A stretch of 22,037 bases of DNA from Sphacelaria rigidula. Taxonomy: Eukaryota > Phaeophyceae > Sphacelariales. The notes below the pieces were generated by a model. That model made no database searches. It was not told where the DNA came from and saw nothing but the letters and a program-made list of their open reading frames with translations. Numbering within the stretch: the first letter of the stretch is position 1; each line of letters opens with the position of its first letter. The position numbers and the translations under genes were made by a program. The stretch is taken from positions 1 to 22,037 of the forward strand of contig CAXNAA020000362.1 in NCBI GenBank assembly GCA_964200075.2, read 5' to 3'. Below are positions 1-9,754 of this stretch, one piece after another.

Positions 1-2
1 AG

Positions 3-140
3 CACTTTCAAGTAGTAGTGAAGAGCGGTATTCCAGAAAAACTCAGAAAAAAGGACAACTACGAATTCTTGCGATGGTACTACTTTATGGGTCGTTTCGG
101 ACTGAGCGAACTCCATGCTGCTATACCAGCCATGGACTGA
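3..140 (+). CDS. Possible 3'-terminal exon of a gene entering from the left
   Basis: One frame is open from the left edge for 45 codons and stops at TGA 138-140. The translated piece looks protein-like: a basic stretch (KLRKKD) is followed by an aromatic-rich stretch (YEFLRWYYFMGRFGLSEL) and the end is AAIPAMD. I do not recognise the family. There is no start codon or clear splice acceptor inside the window, so the true 5' limit is unknown. An open frame of this length can arise by chance, so the call rests on residue composition. Nothing recognisable follows for more than 1 kb. Confidence 0.4.
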   Translation, partial: HFQVVVKSGIPEKLRKKDNYEFLRWYYFMGRFGLSELHAAIPAMD

Positions 141-1370
141 GTGCGGCGCGATAAGGGATTAAGACACTTATAATCTATTGATCTACGCTCGGTGTGCTCA
201 CGCACCCCAGTACCATCAGCTGATCTTGGCACATAATTTTGAACAGTGGCATTACATGCGATACATTGATTGATTGATGCGGCATATGTACTGATTCCCG
301 AGGGACTCAGCTGTAGTCATCATCCCAAGATAGATGAACCCCAAGGTAGACAAGTCGGGAACGCTTGCTTATATGTCCACAATTCAGCTGCTTGAACAAG
401 CTCTTGTACTTCTCCCCCTCCGCCAGGCTGTGATTTGAGCACTGCTTCATTCCGCAACTCTCGAGCCTACGAGCTGGGCTAGCCTAAAGACGGATTTAAG
501 CTCTAAAAGCAATATCTCATCGACAGAGACGATTTGGGCCATGATCCGCACATCGTATTAATCGTCCAACCAAGGGGAAGGTGCCCATCTGCTCAAAATT
601 TTGGGTCCATATATTCTCGTTGATTGAACCCCATGTGTTGTAATTCCTACACCTAACGGAGATGGCGTCCATACTAAAATCTATGTGGAACCCCCGATCG
701 ATGCACTCAGCGAATGGCGAATTTCGGTGTGGACATTCTCTGGAGCAAGGGGAGGCGATAGATGCCCTCACCTTCACCTAACTCGTCATCTATCCCGAGA
801 TATGGCGCCCATACGTTTCCATACTATAATCGATATATTAAGAGCAGGGGCACCAGGTGCCCTAAATCTGGATATCGCGTCTCAGTTTTTGAGAGTTGTT
901 CCAAGAAATTTCGTGTGGTGAACCGCTGGTGCATAATAAAAAATCTAAAAGCAGCTTGTTACGTTCTTGCAAACTTTTTATTTCATTTATTTATATTTCG
1001 TGTTTCAAGTGGAGTTTGGAAAGAAATGAACATTGCTCTTAGGCCTTATCTCAATGTTCTAGCTCACAATTTAGAATTGTGATTTGAAAGTTAGCATGGA
1101 GACCCACAAAAGTGTGCCGGAAAAAAAAATGGGCCTTCATATTTTTTTCTTCGTAGAGGTAAGGGCGTTCTTGTGAAGAAATGGTTTTTACCGTATTAAA
1201 ACGCCCTCAACCAGTGAAAAAACGAATAAAAGAAAAAATGATCAACTGAGTTTTGTTAATTATGCCCTGGCGAGGGCCCACACAAATTTCAATACACAAA
1301 AACCAAACGTGGGCCGGTGAGTGGCCTGCGAAACACTGTTCCGAATTTCTACCTTTCCGATTCTTAAAAC
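141..1370. other. Non-coding stretch, no gene seen
   Basis: Only short, overlapping open frames with no recognisable motif occur here. There is a weak partial direct repeat around 660 and 800 (both contain ATGGCG then CCCATAC or TCCATAC). Near 1274-1315 a 7-bp stem (GGCCCAC/GTGGGCC) lies just upstream of the large hairpin. Confidence 0.6.
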
Positions 1371-1473
1371 GCGAATGCGCCGGCCAATATTTAGAGTTGG
1401 ACCCTGAAATTTGGTATGCATTGTCCATACCAAATTTCAGGGTCCAACTCTAAATATTGGCCGGCGCATTCGC
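1371..1473. repeat. Perfect 48-bp inverted repeat with a 7-nt loop
   Basis: Bases 1371-1418 are the exact reverse complement of 1426-1473, with a 7-nt loop (CATTGTC, 1419-1425). I checked the pairing base by base and found no mismatch; it ends at 1370/1474. The arms begin GCGAATGCGCCGGCC and end TTTGGTATG at the loop. Perfect pairing means a recent inverted duplication, ongoing gene conversion, or selection on a hairpin RNA. It could be a small fold-back element, a small-RNA precursor, or a cloning/assembly artefact. No flanking gene explains it. Confidence 0.97.
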
Positions 1474-2440
1474 CTGCAAACTTTCATGCCGCCTCTAGGC
1501 TGACCCAGCTCGTAGCCATATTTTGTAGGGGGTACTCGGAATTCAACCATAATCCAGTATGACTCCAAAGAGAAGGTACGTATCTAGGTCATGGCATCAT
1601 TGCCGAAGATGTCTCCGTCAGTAAAAGACAGTATTAAAACCACCCGCGAGCTCAAGCCTCCCAACTCAACAAACAACTTCGGTCTGTTCTAGTGATGGTG
1701 AACTTTGTTAGGAGTGCTCTTGATCCTAGCAAATTAGGTCGTCAGCCTTTGCGGTCTATGAAACTGCAGTTGGTTCACGTGTCGCGGTGTCACGGTACTC
1801 GCATGTACTGTAATGCTTCGAGACTGACACAAGTTGATTGCGAGTAAATAATATCGCTCTGATGAATGAACACCACCGAGGCGGGTACGTTTGGAGTTGA
1901 CCATACTCGCACTGTAAGGGGCGTATGGCAGAGATCAGTTAACGTAACCTGTTGTCTACGTACTGTGAAACCTTCATGCAGCTGCTTGAAATAAACTTCA
2001 TACTTCTTCTCATCTGGTCTTTAGCATTCGAACATTTGTTATACTTTATAATTTTCCATGGCAAGAGAAGATTAGCGTCGGGGGCGGATAGAGGGGGTGA
2101 ACAGGACGCCCCGCTTTCCAGACATGGTGAATCTCAGGGACCAAGGACATTGCTTAGTAGAGTACATGGCATAACTGCAGACAAGTACAGCAGTCATGAG
2201 CATGAGTGATTGACACATATTATTGCGGTTAGCTCAGGTGTCGATAACGGCAACATGTGGTGCCGGAAGGGAGAGGTGTACCACATTACCACCCCCTGAG
2301 AGAATGTCTGAACCCTAGGTCTTGAAGGACATTTTCCCTGCGAACGGGTCGAAAGACCCTTCCTTACGGTTGTTTTTCTGGTTGGATTTGTCGGTTTTGC
2401 GACATTTGATCCACTTGTTTGCCTCAACAGAGACTTCTGC
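1474..2440. other. Non-coding stretch, no gene seen
   Basis: Short ORFs only, with no recognisable protein motif, RNA gene or repeat. Confidence 0.6.
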
Positions 2441-2745
2441 TATTACATGTCTTGGGCATTATGCATCACCCCACGGAGAGGAGTATAGCGCACACTTTCG
2501 ATTCGCTTGACTCCGAGGTTTCGAGAATGCCTGTGAACAGAAATTCAGCTGGACATGGAAAAAATGCGAGCACGATATGGAAAAATCGAAGAATCCCGAC
2601 AGATTACTCAAGACACCAAAATTCTTCATGTCCACCTGGACTTTGTTCAGAGGCCATTCTCTAAACCTCGGAGCCAAGTGAATCGGAAACATGGGCTAGA
2701 CTCCCTCTCGGTGGGGTGATGCAAAGCTTCCAAGAGTTGTGATGG
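2441..2745. repeat. Imperfect fold-back element, arms about 115 bp
   Basis: The left arm (about 2441-2557) and right arm (about 2627-2745) are imperfect reverse complements. The best-matching blocks are GCATCACCCCAC near 2463 against GTGGGGTGATGC near 2712, CTCCGAGGTTT near 2511 against AAACCTCGGAG near 2663, and GGACATG against CATGTCC at the inner ends. About 70 nt separate the arms. No ORF resembling a transposase lies inside, so this is consistent with a non-autonomous fold-back or MITE-like element. No clear target-site duplication was found. Confidence 0.82.
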
Positions 2746-2965
2746 CGATATTCCCTGTTTTGGGGACAAAAAAATCTGAATCAAATATCCCAAAACTGAA
2801 AACAAACAGCAAAAAACAAACAAATGAAAGAAACGGTCCACGATGGGTTTTCAGAATAATATAAGAGAAGAAAAACGAATTTTCCGAGGTGGACTTTTCT
2901 CACGGATAATGAGAAGCGGCCTAGTGACGTCAAGACTTTTCAGTTGTCGATTTGACGCTATTGTC

Positions 2966-3462
2966 GATGGTCCTATTTCATCTTGGGGTGTAAACTCTTG
3001 CTAACGTACCTGGATGTAGAGTGTAGTCCATGCGCCAGCGGTGTCCGCCTGTTGGCCCCTCGTGGGTGGACTTTCCCCACTCGTTGGCGTGCTAAAAAAT
3101 GAGTTAGTGATTTTCATCTCATGGTCTGCAGCGCATGTCAGCAAACGCACGCTGTTGTCATTGACGGTGTTTCTGCCATATTTTCCCAATCGGAAAATTC
3201 TCGAATTGGGAGAATATGGTCGACGCACGTTCAATGACAACGGCATGCGACTGTGACATGCGCTGTGAGTGGAGCATAAAACGGCAAAATCACCAACACC
3301 TTGTTTAGCACGCTAACTAGCGGAAAAACCCAGCCTCGTACACATGAGGGGCCGAAGGATGGAGACCACTGGCCCCTGGACTACATCACATCCTCGTACA
3401 TAAGTAAGACCTGAGACTCATTCTTAACGTCACTTTGCACCCCAAGATGAAATTGGACCATC
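2966..3462. repeat. Long fold-back element, arms about 225-258 bp, 14-nt loop
   Basis: The left arm (2966-3190) pairs with the right arm (3205-3462) around a 14-nt centre. Matching blocks run the whole length: GATGGTCC..ATTTCATCTTGGGGTG at the outer ends, GTAGTCCA, GGCCCCTC, GCGTGCTAAA, CAGCGCATGTC, GTTGTCATTGA, and CCATATT.TCCCAAT at the centre. Mismatches and small indels show that it is old. There is no internal coding capacity, so this looks like a fold-back/MITE. Its outer end (ATGGTCC.ATTTC.TC) resembles the end of the element at 21430-21696. Confidence 0.9.
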
Positions 3463-3859
3463 TACTGGTTTCAAGCCTCCACCTATCTCCTTGGACGGAG
3501 CACACCCGACCCTCGGCCGAAACCGGGACGTGGGGGCCGCGGAGTGCGTCCCGATCAGAAGCTCTCTACATTTGACCGACATTGGGGACCTATCCTATTG
3601 CAGGCATTGTCGCCAAGCTCTCGAATGCCACTAACTCTGGAGCAGTCCTGGACGCCAACGATATGGCTTCTGCCCACCCCAACACCCGGCGCCAGACGAC
3701 CACGGATACACCCCCTCGCTGCTCGAAGAAGCTTCAGTGAGTCGCCACAGGCTCAAGCACGGCTCCGACAGGCGTGGGACGTTGGGGAGCGTGTATGGGA
3801 GAAACTACGTCAGCCCCCACGACCTTGGCTTGAGAGAAGCGATACAGGTGACAGACAAG
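3463..3859. other. GC-richer stretch upstream of the LINE remnant
   Basis: A 113-codon open frame (3544-3885) and other overlapping frames occur, none recognisable. Composition is more GC-rich and codon-like than the preceding DNA, and the stretch lies directly upstream of the reverse-transcriptase remnant. It may therefore be the decayed 5' part of the same LINE, but no endonuclease motif could be identified. Confidence 0.35.
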
Positions 3860-5590
3860 GCGTTCAAGCGGGTGAAGCACGCTGAACCGCAGAACTACCG
3901 AAACGGATTCACCGCCAGGACAGCGGAGTTGACTTCCGCAACAAGGACCAGGGGGGGCTTTACCAACACATTACACCATATGATCTGGAAGAGAAGAGAG
4001 GCTGTGGCTTAACCTTCATCAGAAGCTCGTCTGGCGAGCTGTTGCGGCACAAGCGAGCTATCCTGGAGCGGTGGAAAGAGTGGTATGAGACGCTCCTGAA
4101 AGCAATATCGCCTACGCTCGATCCCTCTGGCCTCGATTGCAATGAACAGATGCTGTAGCACGCGCCGCTTGCGGCCGAGCGCTTGACGGAGGAAATGAAG
4201 GAAGCGATGGGCAAGTTGGCGAGTGGCAAGGCCGATCGGGCTGATAATATGTACGGTAACCTGTTGAAGCTCGGCCTCACCGAGGACTGCCATCCGGGAG
4301 TGCTTCAACAACATCGTGCTCACAGTGCGGCGTTAGGAAGTAGTGTCATATGAATGGAAAGCGCTGCCATCGAAGTGATGTTCAAGAAAAAGGGCCTGCA
4401 CGAGTGCGGCAACTATCTCGGCATTTTGCTAGGGACCCACGCGGGCAATGTGGTTGTCCAAGTGGCTACGATTCGCCGCAGCGCCTACTCCGAGTGGAAA
4501 GATTCCTCAACACCTCAGTACGGTTTGCAACCCCGCCAGTCGCCAGTCGACGTTGTGCACGTTATGCACAGGCTCCAAGAATTGACCAAGAAGAAGAATT
4601 TATCACTGTACGTGTGCTTCATTGACCCCCGGAAAGTGTACGACTCAGTCGATTGCTTTCTTCTCAGGAAGGTGCTGGAATAAGATGATATTTATCATCC
4701 TCCATTTCCACGCCGGCATGGGAGCGTGAGTGCGCCTTGACAGCGGTGACACGTCCGAGTGGTTTTCCGTTAAGCACGGCCTTCGTCAAGTCTGTATGAG
4801 TGCCCCTGATTTGTCCAACATGTTCGCGGTGGTGCAAAGCGTAGCGTTCGACAAAAACGACGGCGATCCTTGCAAGGAGTGGAATGACCAGGAAGGAGCT
4901 TTGCAAGGTCGTGCTGCACCCGACGACGCTTACATCGCTTCGCTATTTCAACGAAGCCTGGCAAAGATGACGGCCGTCGTCGGGGTCTGTGCGGCTTTCG
5001 GTGTCGTCGTGGGGGAGAAAAAGACGGTAAACATTTACATGCGCTCCCCAAACATAAAGGTGAATGTAGTTTGAGGTGGAAGCCGCAGGTCAGAGGCACA
5101 ACGAAGTTGAGGCTTTAGTGGATCTCGGTGGCGCCATCAATAGCATTGACGATGTGACCCCTTGAAGCAACCACCGCACTGGTCATACTTGGAACTGCTT
5201 CGTCAAATACAGCAAAGCGATCTACGACGACCCATATTTAGCCCTGGCCGAGGTTCGTTTCCTGAAGGGACGAGTGATCGAGGTCATGCATTACGGCTGC
5301 GTGACCTGGAATCTCTCGCCCGATGATTTCGGCATGTTGCGGAGAGCCCACCCCGTGAACTCTTCCTGAGGTACCTCAGCGAGCACAGCTCAAACCGCAG
5401 GACTGTCGACGACCACATACCGTCTGGTCACGTGGTCCTCGAAAGGATTGGCTGCGACTACATCGAGGCTGTCGTTATGAAGCCAATCCTGAATTACGCT
5501 GGCCGCGCCGCGATAATACATAAAGAACGCACGCCACGCGCGAAACGCCAACAATACCGTGTCGTCAATACTGCTCCACCTTTGAAGTAG
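3860..5590 (+). mobile_element. Decayed LINE-type (non-LTR) retrotransposon, reverse-transcriptase region
   Basis: Conserved reverse-transcriptase blocks of a LINE-like ORF2 occur in order but in different frames, with in-frame stops. They are: a pre-RT segment (about 3880-4155, ELLRHKRAILERWKEWYETL) ending at TAG 4156; a segment at 4168-4300 (LASGKADRADNM..LLKLG); RT blocks at 4354-4680 with ECGNYLGI and the motif-A region CFIDPRKVYDSVD; a segment at 4700-5070 with SEWFSVKHGLRQ and a TGA at 4727; and downstream pieces at 5070-5366 (LGGAINS, VMHYGCVTW) and 5370-5590 (VLERIGCDYIEAVV). The usual (Y/F)ADD catalytic box reads APDD. The copy has several frameshifts and stops and is inactive. Ends and target-site duplication were not found. 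Confidence 0.88.
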
Positions 5591-5990
5591 ACACGGCATC
5601 ATGGACTCAGATTGCCATAGATGCTTGCGAGTGGTACCGGGTCGGAGAGGAGGGGCAACAAGCAAGAGAGAAACTATACCATGCATGTAAACGCGACCAA
5701 CGTGCGCCATGCAAAGGAGATTTTGCTGTGATACGACTAGAGTTACCTCGGCGTCCATTGAAGGTCACCGCAATGTAGCGAGTAGCGCACCATGTACTAT
5801 GCTGGCTAGAGCATTTGCCGTCTTTCAAGATTTCGATGTTCTTCTCTGTGGATACCTGAGGCTGTGTTTTGACTTTCGCTTGGTATCCGTACGCTCTCCT
5901 GGGATGTATATCTTGTTTTACTTACTTTTGTACTACGCCTATCGAGTGCTCATATTTCGTCGGCAATCCTTTTCTGTTTGTTCTATTGCC
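5591..5990. other. Non-coding gap between LINE and SINE remnants
   Basis: No recognisable gene. The open frames present are short and run over the end of the LINE remnant or the start of the SINE. Confidence 0.5.
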
Positions 5991-6001
5991 GGTCGCCCCG
6001 G

Positions 6002-6013
6002 TGGCTCAGTTGG
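6002..6013 (+). promoter_or_regulatory. Pol III box A of the SINE
   Basis: TGGCTCAGTTGG fits the box A consensus TRGYNNARNNGG at every position. Confidence 0.8.
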
Positions 6014-6045
6014 TAACCTCGAAACCTTCTGACGGTTGGGTCGTG

Positions 6046-6056
6046 GGTTCAAATCT
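6046..6056 (+). promoter_or_regulatory. Pol III box B of the SINE
   Basis: GGTTCAAATCT fits the box B consensus GGTTCRANNCC except the last base. It starts 44 nt after the start of box A, the spacing of an intronless tRNA gene. Confidence 0.8.
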
Positions 6057-6350
6057 CGGGGCGATCTGAAACTTTTTCTCACACCATGCCCAACAGTGGA
6101 GAGCGACGATGTCGTGGGTACACGAAATCCGACTCAACGGTCGACAAGGGAAAGGTACTGCTGAACCCCTCTTGCGACAAAAAATTAAGGCAAGCACCGC
6201 AGAAGGAAGGTAGAATACTAAAAACAGACAAACAAACAAAAAACTCCCGTGTTGACCTTCCTTCTGTGTGACCCCGGCTGATGCGCCCACATATCCCAAT
6301 AGGTGTAGACCGGCGTCCAGAATAGATGGGACGACAACACAACACAACAC

Positions 6351-8162
6351 GACACATACTGCACCTCTGACCAGCACGGGGGAAGGTCCCTCTTTTGTTT
6401 CTTTGACGTCTCTTGCTGATTTGTTTTGGAGTTTCACAAGAAGCCGTTTAATAAGTGCTTGTACATCATGTAAGGAATAGTAGTGACTGTAATAAAAAGA
6501 CGTGTGCGACCACGGGTTCGAGGAATTGGGCTATGTGCGGCATTCGGAGTGAAAAAAAATCGTAATTCGGCATCACCCTCAAGCGAGGCGGGGCTTTCGT
6601 AGGTACGGGTCAAATTATGTAGCTCCGACACTAATTCACGTAATTTGTTTTATATTCTTGAGAAACCTTCTCACGTTATATAAGGCATTACATGAAATTT
6701 GATTGTAGTATGCACTCCGTCACACGTGTTTTGGCCAGCCCTCTTGGGGCCCGTAGCCGCAGTACAGTACCATGCGGCGGATATATGGTACCCGGGACAA
6801 CAATGGCTTCACACGCGGTGCTTTTCCTTTGTATACCGATTGGTGTACCCAACGTTTGTTTTGAGCGTCGCCGTGCCCGCGGGACGGTTGCGGTAGCTGA
6901 GGTGGGCGTTGCAGTCTCCATTTGCGCTTAGCTCGCTCCTGCATCCTGCACGGCTTTTGGATACGGGCCATGAGAAAAGATAAAGTGCCCTAGTGGGTAT
7001 GCTTTGTCTAATGCTGCCCCGCGGACATAAATCCCCCCGAGAAAATAACTATATCAGCATCTGTTGATAGTTGCCATGTAGCAATACCCACGCGACGTCT
7101 ACCGGATTGTCAGGGTTGGTGCATCTTGTGGTACAGATACAGTCGGTACCGCGATAGAAAGTTGTTCAGAGATACAATAGCGGAGACAACCGATCACTCT
7201 ACACACGGGAGATCAGACAGCTAACGTGAACATATTTCTCTCTCGCGTGTTCAACGCCGTGTGCTACAGCGCCGCCTCTCTTCGAAGGTACACCGTACGC
7301 TTGCTCTATGACACATGAGTGCTCATGAAAAGAATAGAGTTTCGGAGAAAAAAAGAACTCAGGGATGATCGAAAAACGGATGAATTCTTCACGCTTATAT
7401 ACCCCAAGCTTGTTCTTATTTTTTATAACCAGGTAGGTGTGGATCGCGGCCAACTTTTCGGGGTATAGTATTTTCTGTTCCGAATGCCACGTGGTAGGTA
7501 TCATGAGTTAAGCGGTAAAAGTTTTGCCGTGCTGTTGTGCGTTTGTACTCTGCGCCTACCCATGCGGTGCTACCCATACAGCGCGGAAGAGCATGTACAG
7601 AGCTGTTCTACGATAGGTTGGGTGTTTGATTCCAGAAAAAAAGGACTCATAGGTGTTTCGGACAACCTGACACACTCGCCCTGCGTTTGTATTCGAGTAA
7701 AACGGCGTCAATCAGTATGAATGAGCGTTTTTCATCGGTGATACGCGCGTTCGGACAATCTTTGCTACTTACAACGATGATTCGAACTTGAGGTTCGTGG
7801 AAGCAATGGCCCAAAATACCCCCCGTCCTATCGTAGCATGACTACAGTAGTTGTCTGTGCTGTCCCCGTACTGTTGAATACGTGACAGCAGTATCAACAC
7901 AGTCCCTGGGTACGAACCCGGCACAGTACGCAGCGTTGGGCACACAGGCAGTGCACTTCGGTTCCCGCCAGTCACTCACACGTCCTGCAATTGTCGGTGT
8001 GTGGTACAAGACTAGTACAAGTTGTGAGAGTTGAGAGTTGTTCTGTTGGTTTGTCTGTAGACAGTTTTGTACTCTTCATAGTACGAGTGTACATGCCTGT
8101 GTGTGCGCGTGTGCATATTTTGAGGAAGTACGTTCATTCTCGATAAAGGTTCACAACGCAGT
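6351..8162. other. Non-coding stretch, no gene seen
   Basis: Short overlapping frames only (for example 6692-6931 and 7199-7504). None has a recognisable motif, and open frames occur on both strands at once, as expected for chance ORFs. Confidence 0.6.
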
Positions 8163-8381
8163 ACAAAGTTCGACTTAATGGTTGACGAGGGAAAGGGACC
8201 GCTGAACCCCTCTCGCGATAAAAAATTAAGGCAAGCACCGCAGAAGAAAGGTGGAGTACCAAAACAAATGAAGAAAAAAAAAATCGGTGTTGACCTTCCT
8301 CTTGTGTGACCCCTGCTGGTACGCCCACATATACCGAAAGGTGTAGACTGGCGTCCAGGACAGATGGGACGACAACACACA
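8163..8381 (+). mobile_element. 5'-truncated second copy of the SINE body
   Basis: Aligns with 6131-6340 of the full-length copy. In the first 93 aligned bases I count 12 differences, mostly transitions. The shared part includes AAAAAATTAAGGCAAGCACC, a purine-rich spacer, and GGCGTCCAG.A.AGATGGGACG near the 3' end. The tRNA-related head is missing. AACGCAGT occurs just before the copy (8155-8162) and just after it (8382-8389), within CACAACGCAGT and CACAAACGCAGT, so it is a candidate target-site duplication. This copy marks both ends of the insertion. Confidence 0.8.
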
Positions 8382-8387
8382 AACGCA

Positions 8388-8703
8388 GTGATCCTAGCTG
8401 CGTGGAGGCGAACGGGGGAGCGCAGCCACCTACCGGTCGACCTGGCTGAAGATGACGTGGAAGGGCGGAAGTGGGCCACTCATGCAGCCGCTACGAGGAC
8501 TTTGACAAAATGGCCACCCAAGGGTGGTGTACTTGCGCGAGCTATTGATAACTCAAGCTTCACGTCGGGTGGCCATCTTGTCAAGTCCTCGTAGCGGCTA
8601 CTTAAGCGGCCGACTCCCGCCCTTCCGCGTCATCATAAGCCAGATCCACGGGCGTCTCGGCTTCCCATTTCGCCTCCAAGTCTTCCTCGTAGTCTTGGAT
8701 CAC
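8388..8703. repeat. Long fold-back, arms about 132-137 bp, 47-nt spacer
   Basis: The left arm (8388-8519) is an imperfect reverse complement of the right arm (8567-8703). The outer ends are GTGATCC and GGATCAC. Strong inner blocks are GCCGCTACGAGGACTT.GACAA.ATGGCCACCC and GATGACG.GGAAGGGCGG. The left arm has a deletion near its outer end. The right arm carries an open reading frame on the minus strand (8602-8874), so the structure may have formed by inverted duplication of part of a coding sequence. It abuts the truncated SINE on its left. Confidence 0.88.
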
Positions 8704-8874
8704 CCTCGTGAACGAACTGCCGTCACCAGTGCTGTCGCGGGCGTTCACGGCATCCGCCATCGCCCCACTCGAGAGATTCCATTTACGGCTGTGTGCTCTA
8801 ACCTCGGTCGCTATGAGGTGGGGTGTGGAGTTCCGTTTCCCAACTCTGAGTTGGGCACCAACGCTTTGGGACGT
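8602..8874 (-). pseudogene. Possible C-terminal coding fragment, partly inside the fold-back
   Basis: One minus-strand frame is open for about 90 codons, ending at TAA (8602-8604). The first Met is internal, at MADAVNARDSTGDG. The end is acidic (IQDYEEDLEAKWEAE, then VDLAYDDAEGRESAA). Composition is more protein-like than in neighbouring frames. I do not recognise the family. No start or splice site is clear, and the last third is duplicated in inverted orientation in the left arm, where the frame is degraded. It may be a gene or transposon fragment captured by the fold-back. Confidence 0.3.
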
Positions 8875-8953
8875 TCAACAACTCAGGGTTTAAATAGGGG
8901 ATTTCGTCATATCCTGGCCTTGAATCCCAACTTTTAAATCCTAACCCTGAGTT
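8839..8953. repeat. Small palindrome and short inverted repeat
   Basis: CCCAACTCTGAGTTGGG (8839-8855) is a palindrome with 8-bp arms and one central base. AACTCAGGGTT (8880-8890) is repeated inverted as AACCCTGAGTT (8943-8953). The shared CTCAG/CTGAG core suggests related terminal sequences of a small element. Confidence 0.6.
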
Positions 8954-9754
8954 TTTCCGGCCGGTTTTTTCTTTTCGAAACTCTCGAATATCGATGCCGG
9001 CTGCATAATTTCTTTTGGGTCCCCTGCTGCCAATGTCCTGGGCTGTAGCAAGCTAACGAAGAAAAATGAAGCCCGCACCAGGCCTGGACCACAAATACCA
9101 GAACAGAGCCATCTTGTCGACCTCTCTGCGAGACATAGAGCTTGCGTAGCGCACGTGTATCCATAATTGTTTTCGGACAACGTCCGTACAACAATAGTGG
9201 GAAACGACAAGAAAAAAACCTAGTTTCGACGCAATTTTCAATTACCATACACGACCCGTACCTTTGAAATCGGAGCGTCAAGCGACAAGGCACAGCACCC
9301 ATACATGGGGATGATTTCGTAGTGAATTAAATTATTTGCGCCAAGCGCCATTATGATCGAGCGTTCAAGATCGGCACCTGGCAAACATTGAGGACTCCGT
9401 TCAAAATCACCCGAGGGACAAAAACAAAAACATGGTACATCTCCTGTTTAACTGCACTGCAGCACAAACACACTCACGTCCGGTCTCGTATGTGCTGTAG
9501 CTATCACTGTTCTATGGTGTGTATAGACCTTGCGAACACGGTATGGTCTCCGCTGAGAATGCTTCAGGTGCTGTATGGTTGTTTGGATATTAAATAACGC
9601 CGGTTTCCGGTTATCCATCACGGACACAGACTTATTTTCGGAACAGTATCACAGGCTCACGGTCAATGCCGGCAACCGCAACGCTTTAGATGAGTAACTC
9701 CCCTACTTTTACGAGCATCCTCTCCAGTGACAGCATACCATGGTATTCCGTGTG
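8954..9754. other. Non-coding stretch downstream of the minus-strand gene
   Basis: No recognisable gene. A short hairpin (ATAACGCCGG, TTT, CCGGTTAT; 9594-9614) lies about 140 nt beyond the stop codon of the minus-strand gene. No polyadenylation signal could be assigned. Confidence 0.5.

Larger units (their letters stand above)
5991..6350 (+). mobile_element. tRNA-derived SINE-like element, with tRNA-related head
   Basis: The first 75 nt look like a decayed tRNA gene. GGTCGCCCC at 5991 can pair with GGGGCGATC ending at about 6066 (one G-T wobble). A box-A match and a box-B match lie between them at tRNA-like spacing. The full cloverleaf does not close in the T arm, so this is a tRNA-derived head rather than a working tRNA. 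It is followed by a tRNA-unrelated body (6070 onward) that recurs at 8163-8381, and by an ACACA-rich tail near 6335-6355. Known SINEs have this head-body-tail layout and are mobilised by a LINE; the LINE remnant just upstream is not shown to be the partner. No convincing target-site duplication was found for this copy. Confidence 0.75.

Noticed and set aside
655-830. Direct repeat around ATGGCG..CCATAC
   Set aside because: The match is short and broken, and could be chance.
5991-6066. Working tRNA gene
   Set aside because: Boxes A and B fit, but the T arm cannot form a five-pair stem and the acceptor pairing is out of register, so it is read as a SINE head.
6692-6931. 79-codon plus-strand ORF overlapping similar minus-strand ORFs
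   Set aside because: Open frames on both strands with no recognisable motif indicate chance.
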